37,464 nucleotides of DNA from an uncultured eubacterium 1-6 (GTDB lineage: Bacteria; Bacillota; Clostridia; Lachnospirales; Lachnospiraceae), in contig CAIFEZ010000033.1 of assembly GCA_903789595.1 (NCBI GenBank), forward strand, positions 1 through 37,464, given 5' to 3'. Shown in pieces: positions 8,561-16,961 of the stretch. The notes below the pieces were generated by a model that ran no database searches, had not been told where the DNA came from, and was given only the letters and a program-made list of their open reading frames with translations. How positions within the stretch are numbered: position 1 is the stretch's first letter; every line of letters begins with the position of its first letter. A program made the translations under genes and the position numbers.

Positions 8561-9328
8561 ATGGCGCATGTAATTGCCGTTGCGGGCAAGGGCGGTGTCG
8601 GGAAGACGACGCTCACCGCATTATTAATACAGTATCTCTGCAGGAGCGGGAAGGGCCCCGTGCTTGCGGTGGATGCCGACGCAAATTCAAACCTCAACGA
8701 GGTTCTGGGAGTGGAGGCGCCGCCGACACTCGGAGAGATCCGCGAGGAGATCAATCACGCGGAAGACTTCGGAAGCAAGCTTCCATCCGGGATGAGCAAG
8801 GCGGAGTACGCGCAGTTCCGTCTGCAGGGGGCACTCACAGAAGAGGATGATTTTGATCTTCTGGTGATGGGCCGGACGCAGGGAAAAGGGTGCTACTGTT
8901 ACGTCAACGGACTTCTTCAGACACAGCTTCAGAAGCTTCAGTCGAATTACCCCTATATTGTAGTGGACAACGAGGCAGGACTTGAGCATATCAGCAGGGG
9001 TATTCTTCCGAGCATGGAGACGGCGATTCTGGTCAGCGACTGCTCCAGAAGAGGCGTTCAGGCTGCCGGAAGAATCAAGGATCTGATTGCAGAATGCCAT
9101 CTGAATCCCCAGAGAATCGGACTGATCGTCAACCGCGCTCCGAACGGAAAGCTTAACGAGGGCACAAAGGAAGAGATCGAGAAGCAGGGCCTGGAGTTGC
9201 TTGCGGTGGTTCCGGCGGATGATACCGTTTACGAGTTCGACTGCGACGGAAAACCGTCCGTTGATCTCCCGGAGGATTCACCGGTCAGAGCCGCTCTGAT
9301 GGAGGCAATCAAAAAGCTGGGCCTGTGA
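8561..9328 (+). CDS. cooC1: CooC-type nickel-insertion ATPase (first paralogue)
   Basis: MinD/SIMIBI-class P-loop ATPase that inserts or delivers nickel to CO dehydrogenase. The 255-aa protein has the deviant P-loop GKGGVGKTT (from residue 9), VDADANSNL, the metal-binding CXC pair C111-Y-C113 and the switch-like DNEAGLEHISRG. CooC dimers bind metal through the CXC of both subunits. The start MAHVIAVAG at 8561 lies 11 nt after AGGAGG; an upstream GTG at 8549 falls inside that site and is rejected. It is the last gene before acsA and is followed by two hairpins. Its CXC context (GCYCYVN) differs from that of CooC2 (GCVCPE), so the two may serve different clients. Confidence 0.92.
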   Translation: MAHVIAVAGKGGVGKTTLTALLIQYLCRSGKGPVLAVDADANSNLNEVLGVEAPPTLGEIREEINHAEDFGSKLPSGMSKAEYAQFRLQGALTEEDDFDLLVMGRTQGKGCYCYVNGLLQTQLQKLQSNYPYIVVDNEAGLEHISRGILPSMETAILVSDCSRRGVQAAGRIKDLIAECHLNPQRIGLIVNRAPNGKLNEGTKEEIEKQGLELLAVVPADDTVYEFDCDGKPSVDLPEDSPVRAALMEAIKKLGL

Positions 9329-9353
9329 TTGGAGGCCGCATCTTATCGAATGT

Positions 9354-9416
9354 CTGCCCGGACAGCGCCGGAAGCGCCGCTGTCCGGGCAGGAGCGGTCC
9401 CGTGATGACGGGCCGC
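9354..9416 (+). terminator. Two hairpins between cooC1 and acsA
   Basis: The first is a 14-bp inverted repeat (left arm 9354-9367, CTGCCCGGACAGCG; right arm 9378-9391). The second pairs GCGG.CCCG with CGGGCCGC around 9394-9416 and is followed by AGATAGATTTTATTT. Together they look like a partial terminator or a processing site that lets the accessory genes and acsA be expressed at different levels. Confidence 0.5.
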
Positions 9417-9495
9417 AGATAGATTTTATTTCACTTTCTTATTTTATAAACTTAATAACCTAATAAACCTTTATACTTTTGAGGAGGACAAAAGC

Positions 9496-11385
9496 ATGGC
9501 ATTCAGACCGTATACGATCGAGGAACTCGAGGCGGCCACAAACAGATTATTGGAAACCGGCGCGAAGGTAGGGGCGGATTCCTATCAGAGCAGACTGAAG
9601 AATCAGACGCCACACTGCGGATTCGGCGAGAAGGGAATCTGCTGCCGGATCTGCCGCATGGGCCCGTGCCGTATCACGCCGAAGGCGCCCCGCGGAATCT
9701 GCGGCTGCGACGCGCATGGAATTGTAGGAAGAAATTTCCTTCGTTTCGTAGCGGGAGGCGCTGCGACCCATTCTGATCACGGCCGTTCCATCTGCTACAC
9801 GCTTTACAACGCGAAGCCGGACGGGCCGTACACTGTAAAGGATCCCGAGAAGCTGATCCGCATCGCGAAGGAGTGGGGCGTTGAGACCGAGGGAAAGGAT
9901 ATCTATGATCTCGCTCACGAAGTGGCATATATGGCAATGGAGGAGTACGGGAAGGTATTCGGCACGCAGAGATGGCTGTCACGCGCTCCGGAGCACACCA
10001 GAGAGCTCTGGCACAAGGCGGATATCGAGCCGAGAGCAATCGACCGTGAGATTTCCTGCTCCATGCATATGACGCATATGGGCAACTCTTCTCTGCCGGA
10101 GGCACTGATCCGTCAGTCTCTGAGAGCCGGCTTGTCCGACGGATGGGGCGGATCCATGGCGGGAACCGAGTTCTCCGACGTCCTGTTCGGAACACCGAAG
10201 CCGGTTGATACAAGTGCCAACCTCGGCGTAATGGTGGAGGAGAATGTAAACATTGTCGTACACGGACATGACCCGGCACTTTCCGAGCTTGTCTGCGACT
10301 ACGCAGAGGATCCGGAGATGATCGAGCTTGCAAAGAGCGTCGGCGCAAAGGGAATCACCGTGTCCGGCGTTTGCTGCACATCCAATGAGGTTGCGATGCG
10401 CCGCGGTATTCCGATGGCAGGAAACTTCCTGCAGCAGGAGAACGTGGTTCTGACAGGTGCATGCGAGGCGATTGTCGTTGACGTACAGTGTATTTTCCCG
10501 GCGCTCGGACCCCTGTCCAAATGCTTCCACACAAAGTTCATCACGACCTCTCCGATCGCCAGAATGCCAGATTCCGATTTCATTGAGTTTGATGTAGATG
10601 ACGCGGACAAGCAGGCGAAGCTGATCGTTGAGACCGCAGTCAGGAACTTCAAGAACAGAAAACCGGAACTGGTTCACATCCCGCAGCTGAAGACAAAGGC
10701 TACAGTAGGATATTCTGTTGAGGCGATCAAGAAGCAGCTTAATGTTGTTACAAACTCTCAGGTGGATGAGCTGGATACGCTTCAGCCTCTTGTGGACTGC
10801 ATCACTTCCGGTGTTATCCGCGGATGCGTCGCGATGGTCGGCTGCAATAACCCGCGTGTTCGTCCGGATACCGCTCACATCGGCCTGATGAAGAAGCTGA
10901 TTGAGAATGATATTCTGATTGTCGCTTCCGGATGCTCCGCGCAGGCGGCTGCAAGAGTCGGACTGATGGATAAGGAAGCGAGAGAGATCTGCGGAACCGG
11001 TCTCAAGACTGTCTGCGAGCTGGCAGATATCCCGCCGGTTCTTCATATGGGATCCTGTGTAGATATCAGCCGTATGTGCGTGCTTGTGGCTGATCTGGCG
11101 AAGCAGGCGGGCTGCAATATCTCCCAGCTTCCGGTAGTGGGATGTGCTCCCGAGTGGATGTCTGAGAAGGCGGTATCGATCGGAAACTATGTAGTGGCAA
11201 CCGGAATTGATACCTTCCTCGGCGTAGAACCCGGCGTATCCGGATCGGATCAGATCACTGGCCTTCTTACCGGCGGAATCCGCGACTGGGTTGAGGCTGC
11301 GTATACCTTTGAGCCGGATATTGACAAGCTCGGTGACAAGATGATCGAGAGAATCGAGGAGAAGAGAAAATCACTCGGAATCTGA
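9496..11385 (+). CDS. acsA: Anaerobic carbon monoxide dehydrogenase catalytic subunit
   Basis: Nickel-iron-sulfur enzyme (CooS/AcsA) that reduces CO2 to CO for acetyl-CoA synthesis, or oxidises CO. The 629-aa protein has the N-terminal Cys cluster for the D and B [4Fe-4S] centres (CGFGEKGICCRICRMGPCR and GICGCDAHG) and the C-cluster ligand regions: VHGHDPALSE, SGVCCTSNE, VGCNNPR, SGCSAQAA and MGSCVDISR. Length fits the family. GAGGAGG precedes the ATG. It is flanked by cooC1 and cooC2 and lies upstream of acsB, which marks it as the CODH of the CODH/ACS complex rather than a stand-alone CooS with a hydrogenase. Confidence 0.97.
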   Translation: MAFRPYTIEELEAATNRLLETGAKVGADSYQSRLKNQTPHCGFGEKGICCRICRMGPCRITPKAPRGICGCDAHGIVGRNFLRFVAGGAATHSDHGRSICYTLYNAKPDGPYTVKDPEKLIRIAKEWGVETEGKDIYDLAHEVAYMAMEEYGKVFGTQRWLSRAPEHTRELWHKADIEPRAIDREISCSMHMTHMGNSSLPEALIRQSLRAGLSDGWGGSMAGTEFSDVLFGTPKPVDTSANLGVMVEENVNIVVHGHDPALSELVCDYAEDPEMIELAKSVGAKGITVSGVCCTSNEVAMRRGIPMAGNFLQQENVVLTGACEAIVVDVQCIFPALGPLSKCFHTKFITTSPIARMPDSDFIEFDVDDADKQAKLIVETAVRNFKNRKPELVHIPQLKTKATVGYSVEAIKKQLNVVTNSQVDELDTLQPLVDCITSGVIRGCVAMVGCNNPRVRPDTAHIGLMKKLIENDILIVASGCSAQAAARVGLMDKEAREICGTGLKTVCELADIPPVLHMGSCVDISRMCVLVADLAKQAGCNISQLPVVGCAPEWMSEKAVSIGNYVVATGIDTFLGVEPGVSGSDQITGLLTGGIRDWVEAAYTFEPDIDKLGDKMIERIEEKRKSLGI

Positions 11386-11423
11386 TGAATACAATCATAC
11401 TTTAGATTTGGAGGCTGGATTTC

Positions 11424-12209
11424 ATGAAGATAGCGATCACAGGAAAAGGCGGCGTCGGCAAGACCACGTTTGCGGCAACACTGGCCAGGATGTATGCGGA
11501 TCAGGGCGACGGGGTGCTTGCGGTGGATGTAGATCCGGACGCGAACCTTGGACTGGCGCTCGGCTTTTCGGAAGAAGAACTCGACCAGATCGTTCCGATC
11601 ACAAAGATGCGCGAACTGATTAAAGAGCGGACCGATCTGGATGAGATTACAAATATGTACAAGCTGAATCCGAAGGTCGATGACCTTCCGGATAAGTTTG
11701 CAAAAGAGAAGAACGGCGTGAAGCTTCTTCTCCTCGGAACAGTGGATACGGCGGGCCGCGGCTGTGTGTGTCCGGAGCATGTTCTGCTCCGGCGCCTGAT
11801 CCATCACTTGATGCTCCGCAGCAACGATGTGGTGATCATGGATATGGAGGCGGGGCTGGAGCATCTCGCAAGAGGAACCACAAAGGGCATGGACCAGTTC
11901 ATCGTCGTCATTGAACCGGGAGCCAGGAGTATTCAGACGTACCGGAATGTGAAGCGGCTTGCCGCTCAGCTTGGCATCAATGATGTCAATGTGGTGGCAA
12001 ATAAAGTGCGTGATGAAAAGGATGAAGAGTTTATCCGCTCGCGGATACCGGAAGAAAATATCCTCGGATTCATTCACTATAATACCGATATCATGGATGC
12101 CGACAGGCAGGGCTGTTCACCGTATGATTACAGCAGGCAGCTCCTTGAAGAAGTTAGTTCTATTAAAGAAAAAATAGATCAAATAAAAAACGCGGAGGTA
12201 GAAAAATGA
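11424..12209 (+). CDS. cooC2: CooC-type nickel-insertion ATPase (second paralogue, AcsF-like)
   Basis: 261-aa P-loop ATPase homologous to CooC/AcsF. Motifs: GKGGVGKTTF (residues 7-16), VDVDPDANLG, the metal-binding CXC C114-V-C116 inside GRGCVCPEH and MDMEAGLEHLARG. Its stop overlaps the acsB start in ATGA (12206-12209), so the two are translationally coupled. That coupling suggests it matures the Ni-Ni-[4Fe-4S] A-cluster of AcsB, as proposed for AcsF in Moorella. This is inference from context, since a CODH role cannot be excluded. The GGAGG-type site before 11424 is good. AcsF and CooC are hard to tell apart by eye. Confidence 0.9.
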   Translation: MKIAITGKGGVGKTTFAATLARMYADQGDGVLAVDVDPDANLGLALGFSEEELDQIVPITKMRELIKERTDLDEITNMYKLNPKVDDLPDKFAKEKNGVKLLLLGTVDTAGRGCVCPEHVLLRRLIHHLMLRSNDVVIMDMEAGLEHLARGTTKGMDQFIVVIEPGARSIQTYRNVKRLAAQLGINDVNVVANKVRDEKDEEFIRSRIPEENILGFIHYNTDIMDADRQGCSPYDYSRQLLEEVSSIKEKIDQIKNAEVEK

Positions 12210-14329
12210 CTTTATTTGATGTGATTTTTCAGGGAAATGATGCAGTTTACGGACTGACAGAAAAGGCCGTAGACGATGCCATCGCAAAGTATGGCGCAGA
12301 CAAAAAGGTGGGCTTTCCGGGAACTGCATACAGCATTCCGTGCTATTATGCCGTGACAGGAACCAAGGTAGGAACGCTCGGCGAGCTGAAGGATGCTCTT
12401 GCAGTAGTCAAGACCCTTATGACAAGAGAGGCAAAACTGAATGACGCGCTGATGTCCGGCGTGGCGACGGCTCTCCTCGCAGAGTTTATCGAGGTTCTGA
12501 AGTACATCGACAACGATACGCCGTACGAAGCTCCCTATACGGGACATCTTCCGGATCCGGTAATCCGTGAGCTCGGTGTTCCGCTTGTTACCGGCGATAT
12601 CCCGGGCGTTCCGGTTATCATCGGCGCAGCCCCGACAGCAGAGGAAGGCGCTGCCCTCGTAAAATCCTATCAGGAACAGGGACAGCTCGTCACCCTGGTC
12701 GGCGGCATCATCGATCAGTGCGCTGAGCAGAAGGTAAAGATGGGCGCAAATGTCCGCGTAATCCCGCTCGGCAAGGATATCACTGCAGTTGCTCACGTTG
12801 TATCTGTCGCGATTCGTGCTGCCCTGATCTTCGGCAATATCAAGCCGGGTGACGCGGCAGGACTCATGGCATACACCAAGGAGCGTGTTCCGGCATTTGT
12901 AAACGCGTTCGCTCCTCTGAACGAGGTCATCGTAGCGGCCGGCGCCGGCGCGATCGCGCTTGGCTTCCCGGTTATCACAAACGAGGACACCTTCGCGGTT
13001 CCGGAGTGCCTGATCCCGAAGGTTCCGGTGGAGAAGATGAATGCTGCTTCCCTGGAAGCGAGAAACATCAAGATCAAGATCACAAAGGTAGATATTCCGG
13101 TTTCCTTCGGTTCCGCGTTCGAGGGTGAAATCGTGCGCCGCGGCGACATGCAGGTTGAGTTTGACGGTTCTCGTGTGGACTGCTGCGAGCTCGTACATAT
13201 GAAGGATCCTTCTGAGGTTGAAGATCATGCGTTTGAGCTGATCGGACCGGATTTCGATGAATTCCCGGTTGGCAGCAAGCAGTCCATCGCCTATGTGGTT
13301 GAGGTTGCGGGAAAGAACATGCAGGCAGATTTCGAGCCGGTATTCGAGCGTAAGTTCCACTCATACCTCAACTGTATCGAGGGCCTGATGCACACCGGAC
13401 AGCGTGATATGATCCGTATCCGTATCAGCAAGGACACATTCAACGCGGGCTTCCGCGCAAAGGATCTCGCCGAGGTCCTCTACACGCAGATCAAGAATGA
13501 GTTTGCGGCTGTTGTCGACAAGTGTCAGGTAAAGATCTACACCAAGCCGGAGGACTGCACAAGAATCCGTCATGAGATCGCGATCCCGATGTTCGACAAG
13601 CGAGATGAGAGACTGTCCAGCATGACTGATGAGGCGGTTGACGTTTACTACAGCTGCATCATGTGCCAGGCATTCTCCCCGAGCCACGTATGCATCGTAA
13701 CTCCGGAGCGTCTGGGCCTGTGCGGAGCCGTTTCCTGGTTCGACGCAAAAGCAACCCATGAGCTGGATCCGAACGGACCCTGCCAGGTTGTTACCAAGGA
13801 GCGCCCGATCGATGAGAGAATCGGTGAATATGAGGATGTAAACGAGGCTGTCAAGAAGTTCTCTCAGGGCGCGCTTGACGATGTATCTCTGTACTCCATC
13901 ATGGAGAAGCCGATGACATCCTGCGGATGCTTCGAGTGTATCTGCGGCATTGAGCCGTTCTCCAACGGCGTATGTATCGCAAACCGTGAGTATGCGGGAC
14001 AGACTCCTCTGGGAATGACATTCTCCGAGCTGGCTTCCATGACGGGCGGCGGAGTTCAGACACCCGGATTCATGGGACACGGTAAGCATTTCATCGCATC
14101 CAAGAAGTTCATGAAGGCAGAAGGCGGAATTGCCAGAATCGTATGGATGCCCAAGGATCTGAAGGATCAGGTTGCGGATGCAGTCAACAAGACCGCAAAG
14201 GAACTGTACGGAATCGACAATTTCTGCGATATGATCGCGGATGAGACCGTTACAACCGATCCGGAGGAGCTGGTTGCATGGCTGACCGAGAAGGGCCATC
14301 CGGCGCTCAGCATGGATCCGATGATGTAA
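12206..14329 (+). CDS. acsB: CO-methylating acetyl-CoA synthase
   Basis: Joins CO from AcsA, the methyl group from the corrinoid protein AcsCD and coenzyme A to acetyl-CoA at the nickel-containing A-cluster. The 707-aa protein has the A-cluster cysteines in CIMCQAFSPSHVC (C484, C487, then C496), GLCGAVSW, and the C573-G-C575 pair that chelates the distal nickel, followed by FECICGIEPF. Length is close to that of the Moorella protein. The start overlaps cooC2 by 4 nt. A strong intrinsic terminator follows directly, so transcripts of the CODH/ACS catalytic half end here in part or in full. Confidence 0.97.
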   Translation: MTLFDVIFQGNDAVYGLTEKAVDDAIAKYGADKKVGFPGTAYSIPCYYAVTGTKVGTLGELKDALAVVKTLMTREAKLNDALMSGVATALLAEFIEVLKYIDNDTPYEAPYTGHLPDPVIRELGVPLVTGDIPGVPVIIGAAPTAEEGAALVKSYQEQGQLVTLVGGIIDQCAEQKVKMGANVRVIPLGKDITAVAHVVSVAIRAALIFGNIKPGDAAGLMAYTKERVPAFVNAFAPLNEVIVAAGAGAIALGFPVITNEDTFAVPECLIPKVPVEKMNAASLEARNIKIKITKVDIPVSFGSAFEGEIVRRGDMQVEFDGSRVDCCELVHMKDPSEVEDHAFELIGPDFDEFPVGSKQSIAYVVEVAGKNMQADFEPVFERKFHSYLNCIEGLMHTGQRDMIRIRISKDTFNAGFRAKDLAEVLYTQIKNEFAAVVDKCQVKIYTKPEDCTRIRHEIAIPMFDKRDERLSSMTDEAVDVYYSCIMCQAFSPSHVCIVTPERLGLCGAVSWFDAKATHELDPNGPCQVVTKERPIDERIGEYEDVNEAVKKFSQGALDDVSLYSIMEKPMTSCGCFECICGIEPFSNGVCIANREYAGQTPLGMTFSELASMTGGGVQTPGFMGHGKHFIASKKFMKAEGGIARIVWMPKDLKDQVADAVNKTAKELYGIDNFCDMIADETVTTDPEELVAWLTEKGHPALSMDPMM

Positions 14330-14336
14330 GACTCAA

Positions 14337-14386
14337 AACCGGTCGGAAAAGGCATCTTTCAGTATGCCTTTTCCGTCAGGTTTTTT
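14337..14386 (+). terminator. Strong terminator between acsB and acsD
   Basis: 12-bp perfect stem CGGAAAAGGCAT / ATGCCTTTTCCG (14344-14355, 14364-14375), extended by ACC/GGT below an internal loop and followed by TTTTTT at 14381-14386. It divides the CODH/ACS locus into two transcription units. Confidence 0.85.
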
Positions 14387-14427
14387 GCGGTATTTTACCC
14401 GTCAGGATAGAATCCCGCTGCGATTTT

Positions 14428-14436
14428 TGATATGAT
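14428..14436 (+). promoter_or_regulatory. Possible extended -10 promoter for acsDCE
   Basis: TGATATGAT at 14428-14436 reads as an extended -10 element; no good -35 is visible 17 nt upstream. A second extended -10, TGTTATACT (14523-14531), sits closer to acsD. One of the two probably restarts transcription after the terminator. Confidence 0.35.
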
Positions 14437-14561
14437 AGAAGGGTAACAATTCCGGTATCGTGCCGTTATCTGTGTATGTTTTCAGGCAGATATCCCTGCG
14501 GTGCCGGCAGCAGTTTTTATATTGTTATACTATTTTTACTCGCTTAGGAGGAACAAGAGAA

Positions 14562-15506
14562 ATGCCGTTTAACCGTAAAGCACACAAATTCAATGCCTCT
14601 ATCAATGAGGTTGAAATCGGAACAGGCGACAAGGCGATCAAGCTGGGAGGGGAGAATACATTTCCTTTCTACAGCTTTGACGGATCGCTTGGCTCCGGTC
14701 CGAAGATCGGTGTCGAGATCACGGATCTCGGCCTCGACGCAGAACCGGAAGGCGTAAAGGCTTATTACGCGGGATGCAATACCATCGGCGAAATCGCAAA
14801 GAAGGCGGCCGAGATGCCCGGCGGAGATTTCGTTGTACTTCGTTTGGCTGGCGGAGACCCGAACGGAGCTAACAAATCAGTGGATGATCTGGTAGCAGTC
14901 GCAAAGGAAGTAGCTGACGCCATCGATACACCGCTGGTTGTGGAAGGCTGCAAGAACGTCGAGAAGGATGCGGATCTTCTCGCCAAGGTTGCGGGAGCCC
15001 TTCAGGGAAAGAATATTCTGGTAATGTCAGCAAAGGAAGAAAACTACAAGGCGATCGGCGCAGCTGCAGGTCTTGCATACGGCCAGAAGGTCGGAGCGGA
15101 ATCTGCGGTTGACATCAACCTTGCAAAACAGCTGAACGTAGTGATGACACAGCTCGGCGTACCGGCATCAAGCATTGTGATGAATACCGGATCTGCGGCA
15201 GTCGGCTACGGCTTCGATTATACAATTTCCACATTTGACCGTGTACGCGCGGCAGCACTCGGACAGGATGACAAGATGCTTCAGATGCCGATCATCACAC
15301 CGGTTGCTTCGGAGACATGGGCGGTTAAGGAATCGACGGCTGCAGAGGAAGATGCTGATGAAGGATGGGGACCGGTTGAGGCCCGCGGTATTTCCATGGA
15401 AGTACAGACCGCGACAGCATGCCTTGTTTCCGGCTCTGATGCTGTAATTTTGAAACATCCGGAATCTGTTAAAACCATTTCCAGGTTAATCAGGGAATTA
15501 GTCTAA
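14562..15506 (+). CDS. acsD: Corrinoid iron-sulfur protein small subunit
   Basis: Small subunit (delta in archaeal naming) of the heterodimeric corrinoid/FeS protein that carries the methyl group from methyl-THF to acetyl-CoA synthase. The 314-aa TIM-barrel protein shows typical stretches such as KLGGENTFPFYSFDGSLG, VVLRLAGGDPNG, NTGSAAVGYGFDYT and TACLVSGSDAVILKHPESVK. The start MPFNRKAHKF at 14562 follows AGGAGG at 14547-14552; the 34 upstream in-frame codons precede this site and are not included. acsC follows after 24 nt with its own ribosome binding site. Confidence 0.95.
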   Translation: MPFNRKAHKFNASINEVEIGTGDKAIKLGGENTFPFYSFDGSLGSGPKIGVEITDLGLDAEPEGVKAYYAGCNTIGEIAKKAAEMPGGDFVVLRLAGGDPNGANKSVDDLVAVAKEVADAIDTPLVVEGCKNVEKDADLLAKVAGALQGKNILVMSAKEENYKAIGAAAGLAYGQKVGAESAVDINLAKQLNVVMTQLGVPASSIVMNTGSAAVGYGFDYTISTFDRVRAAALGQDDKMLQMPIITPVASETWAVKESTAAEEDADEGWGPVEARGISMEVQTATACLVSGSDAVILKHPESVKTISRLIRELV

Positions 15507-15530
15507 GAGAGCAGAGGAGGATAAAGAATT

Positions 15531-16883
15531 ATGGCATTAAGTGGTATTCAGATTTTCAAACTGACCCCGAAGAAAAACTGTAAGGAATGCGGATGCCCGA
15601 CATGTATGGCATTCTCGATGAAGGTAGCACAGGGCGCAAAGCAGATCAGTGAGTGCCCGCATATGTCTGCGGAGGCTCTTGAGCAGCTCTCTGAGGCAAC
15701 TGCTCCGCCGATGAAGACAATCAAGGTCGGCACAGGAGACAATGAGCACACCCTCGGCGGTGAGACGGTTCTGTACAGACATGAGAAGACCTTTGTGAAT
15801 AAGACCGTTTATGCGGCAAATATCTGCACATGCATGGACGACGCAGAAATCGACGCCAAGCTCGCGCAGGTTCCTTCCGTAGACTACGATCGTATCAACG
15901 AGCGTATGTATACAGAGATGATCAACGTAAACTTCGGCAAGGATACAACGCCGGAGAGATTCGCTGAGGTGGCGAAAAAGGCTGCGGCGGTTCGTCCGAT
16001 CATCCTTTCCGTAAAGGACGAGGCTGCGGCAAAGGCAGCGCTGGATGCCGTCAAGGATACCAAGCCGGTGCTTGACGGAGCAGATGCTTCCAACTATGAG
16101 ACATTCAGCAAGCTTGCGACAGATGCAGGCGTGGTTCTCGGCGTAGGCGGAGCAAGCATTGATGAGCTCTATGACACGGTTCAGAAGCTTGAGAAGCTTG
16201 GCAACAAGAACCTGATTCTCGATGTGACTATGGACTCCATCAAAGCTACGTTCGAGGCTGCTGTCGTTATCAGACGTGCGGCGCTTGCAGACGGAGACCG
16301 CAGTTTCGGGTACCCGTCCATCGTGAAGGTCAACAAGCTGACAGATGACAGAGAGCTTCAGCAGTCTCTCGTAGCACTGTTCACGCTGAAATACGGCTCC
16401 ATCGTCGTTGTGGACACCATGGATTACGCAATGGCCCTTCCGCTTTACGGACTGCGCCAGAACCTGTTCACAGATCCGCAGAAGCCGATGAAGGTTGCGC
16501 CGGGAATTTATCCGATCAACGGAGCGGATGAGAACTCTGTATGCCTTACCACCGTAGACTTCGCGCTTACCTACTTCCTGGTATCCGGTGAGCTGGAGAG
16601 ATCCGGTGTGCCCTGCAATCTGATCATTTCCGATGCCGGCGGACTTTCCGTACTGACATCCTGGGCTGCAGGAAAACTTTCCGCAACCTCCATCTCCAAG
16701 TATGTTCAGGAGAATGTTGAGGGCAAGATCAAAAACCGCACCCTTATCATTCCGGGTAAGGTAGCCGTTCTGAAGGGTGACCTTGAGAACAAGCTTCCGG
16801 GCTGGAAGATTGTAGTTGCTCCTCTGGAGGCGGTACAGCTTGTGAAGTTCCTGAAGGATATGAAAGCAAACGGAGAGATCTGA
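15531..16883 (+). CDS. acsC: Corrinoid iron-sulfur protein large subunit
   Basis: Large subunit (gamma) of the methyl-carrying corrinoid/FeS protein. The 450-aa product begins with the small 4Fe-4S domain ligands C17, C20, C25 and C42 (CKECGCPTC and SECPH), which feeds the low-potential electron for cobalt reduction. A TIM barrel and a C-terminal B12-binding Rossmann domain (from about residue 320) follow. Partner AcsD is encoded immediately upstream and AcsE downstream. GAGGAGG lies before the ATG. Length fits the family. Confidence 0.96.
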   Translation: MALSGIQIFKLTPKKNCKECGCPTCMAFSMKVAQGAKQISECPHMSAEALEQLSEATAPPMKTIKVGTGDNEHTLGGETVLYRHEKTFVNKTVYAANICTCMDDAEIDAKLAQVPSVDYDRINERMYTEMINVNFGKDTTPERFAEVAKKAAAVRPIILSVKDEAAAKAALDAVKDTKPVLDGADASNYETFSKLATDAGVVLGVGGASIDELYDTVQKLEKLGNKNLILDVTMDSIKATFEAAVVIRRAALADGDRSFGYPSIVKVNKLTDDRELQQSLVALFTLKYGSIVVVDTMDYAMALPLYGLRQNLFTDPQKPMKVAPGIYPINGADENSVCLTTVDFALTYFLVSGELERSGVPCNLIISDAGGLSVLTSWAAGKLSATSISKYVQENVEGKIKNRTLIIPGKVAVLKGDLENKLPGWKIVVAPLEAVQLVKFLKDMKANGEI

Positions 16884-16892
16884 TCTCTTCGG

Positions 16893-16927
16893 GCAGAACG
16901 GACGGCAGCGGTGCCGTCCGCCTCTGC
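16893..16927 (+). other. GC-rich hairpin in the acsC-acsE gap
   Basis: Inverted repeat CGGACGGCA / TGCCGTCCG (16899-16907, 16912-16920), extended by GCAGA / TCTGC. No T tract follows, so it more likely marks mRNA processing or stability than termination. Confidence 0.6.
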
Positions 16928-16961
16928 GGCAAAATCTATATAAGATAAAGGAGACAAAAAC

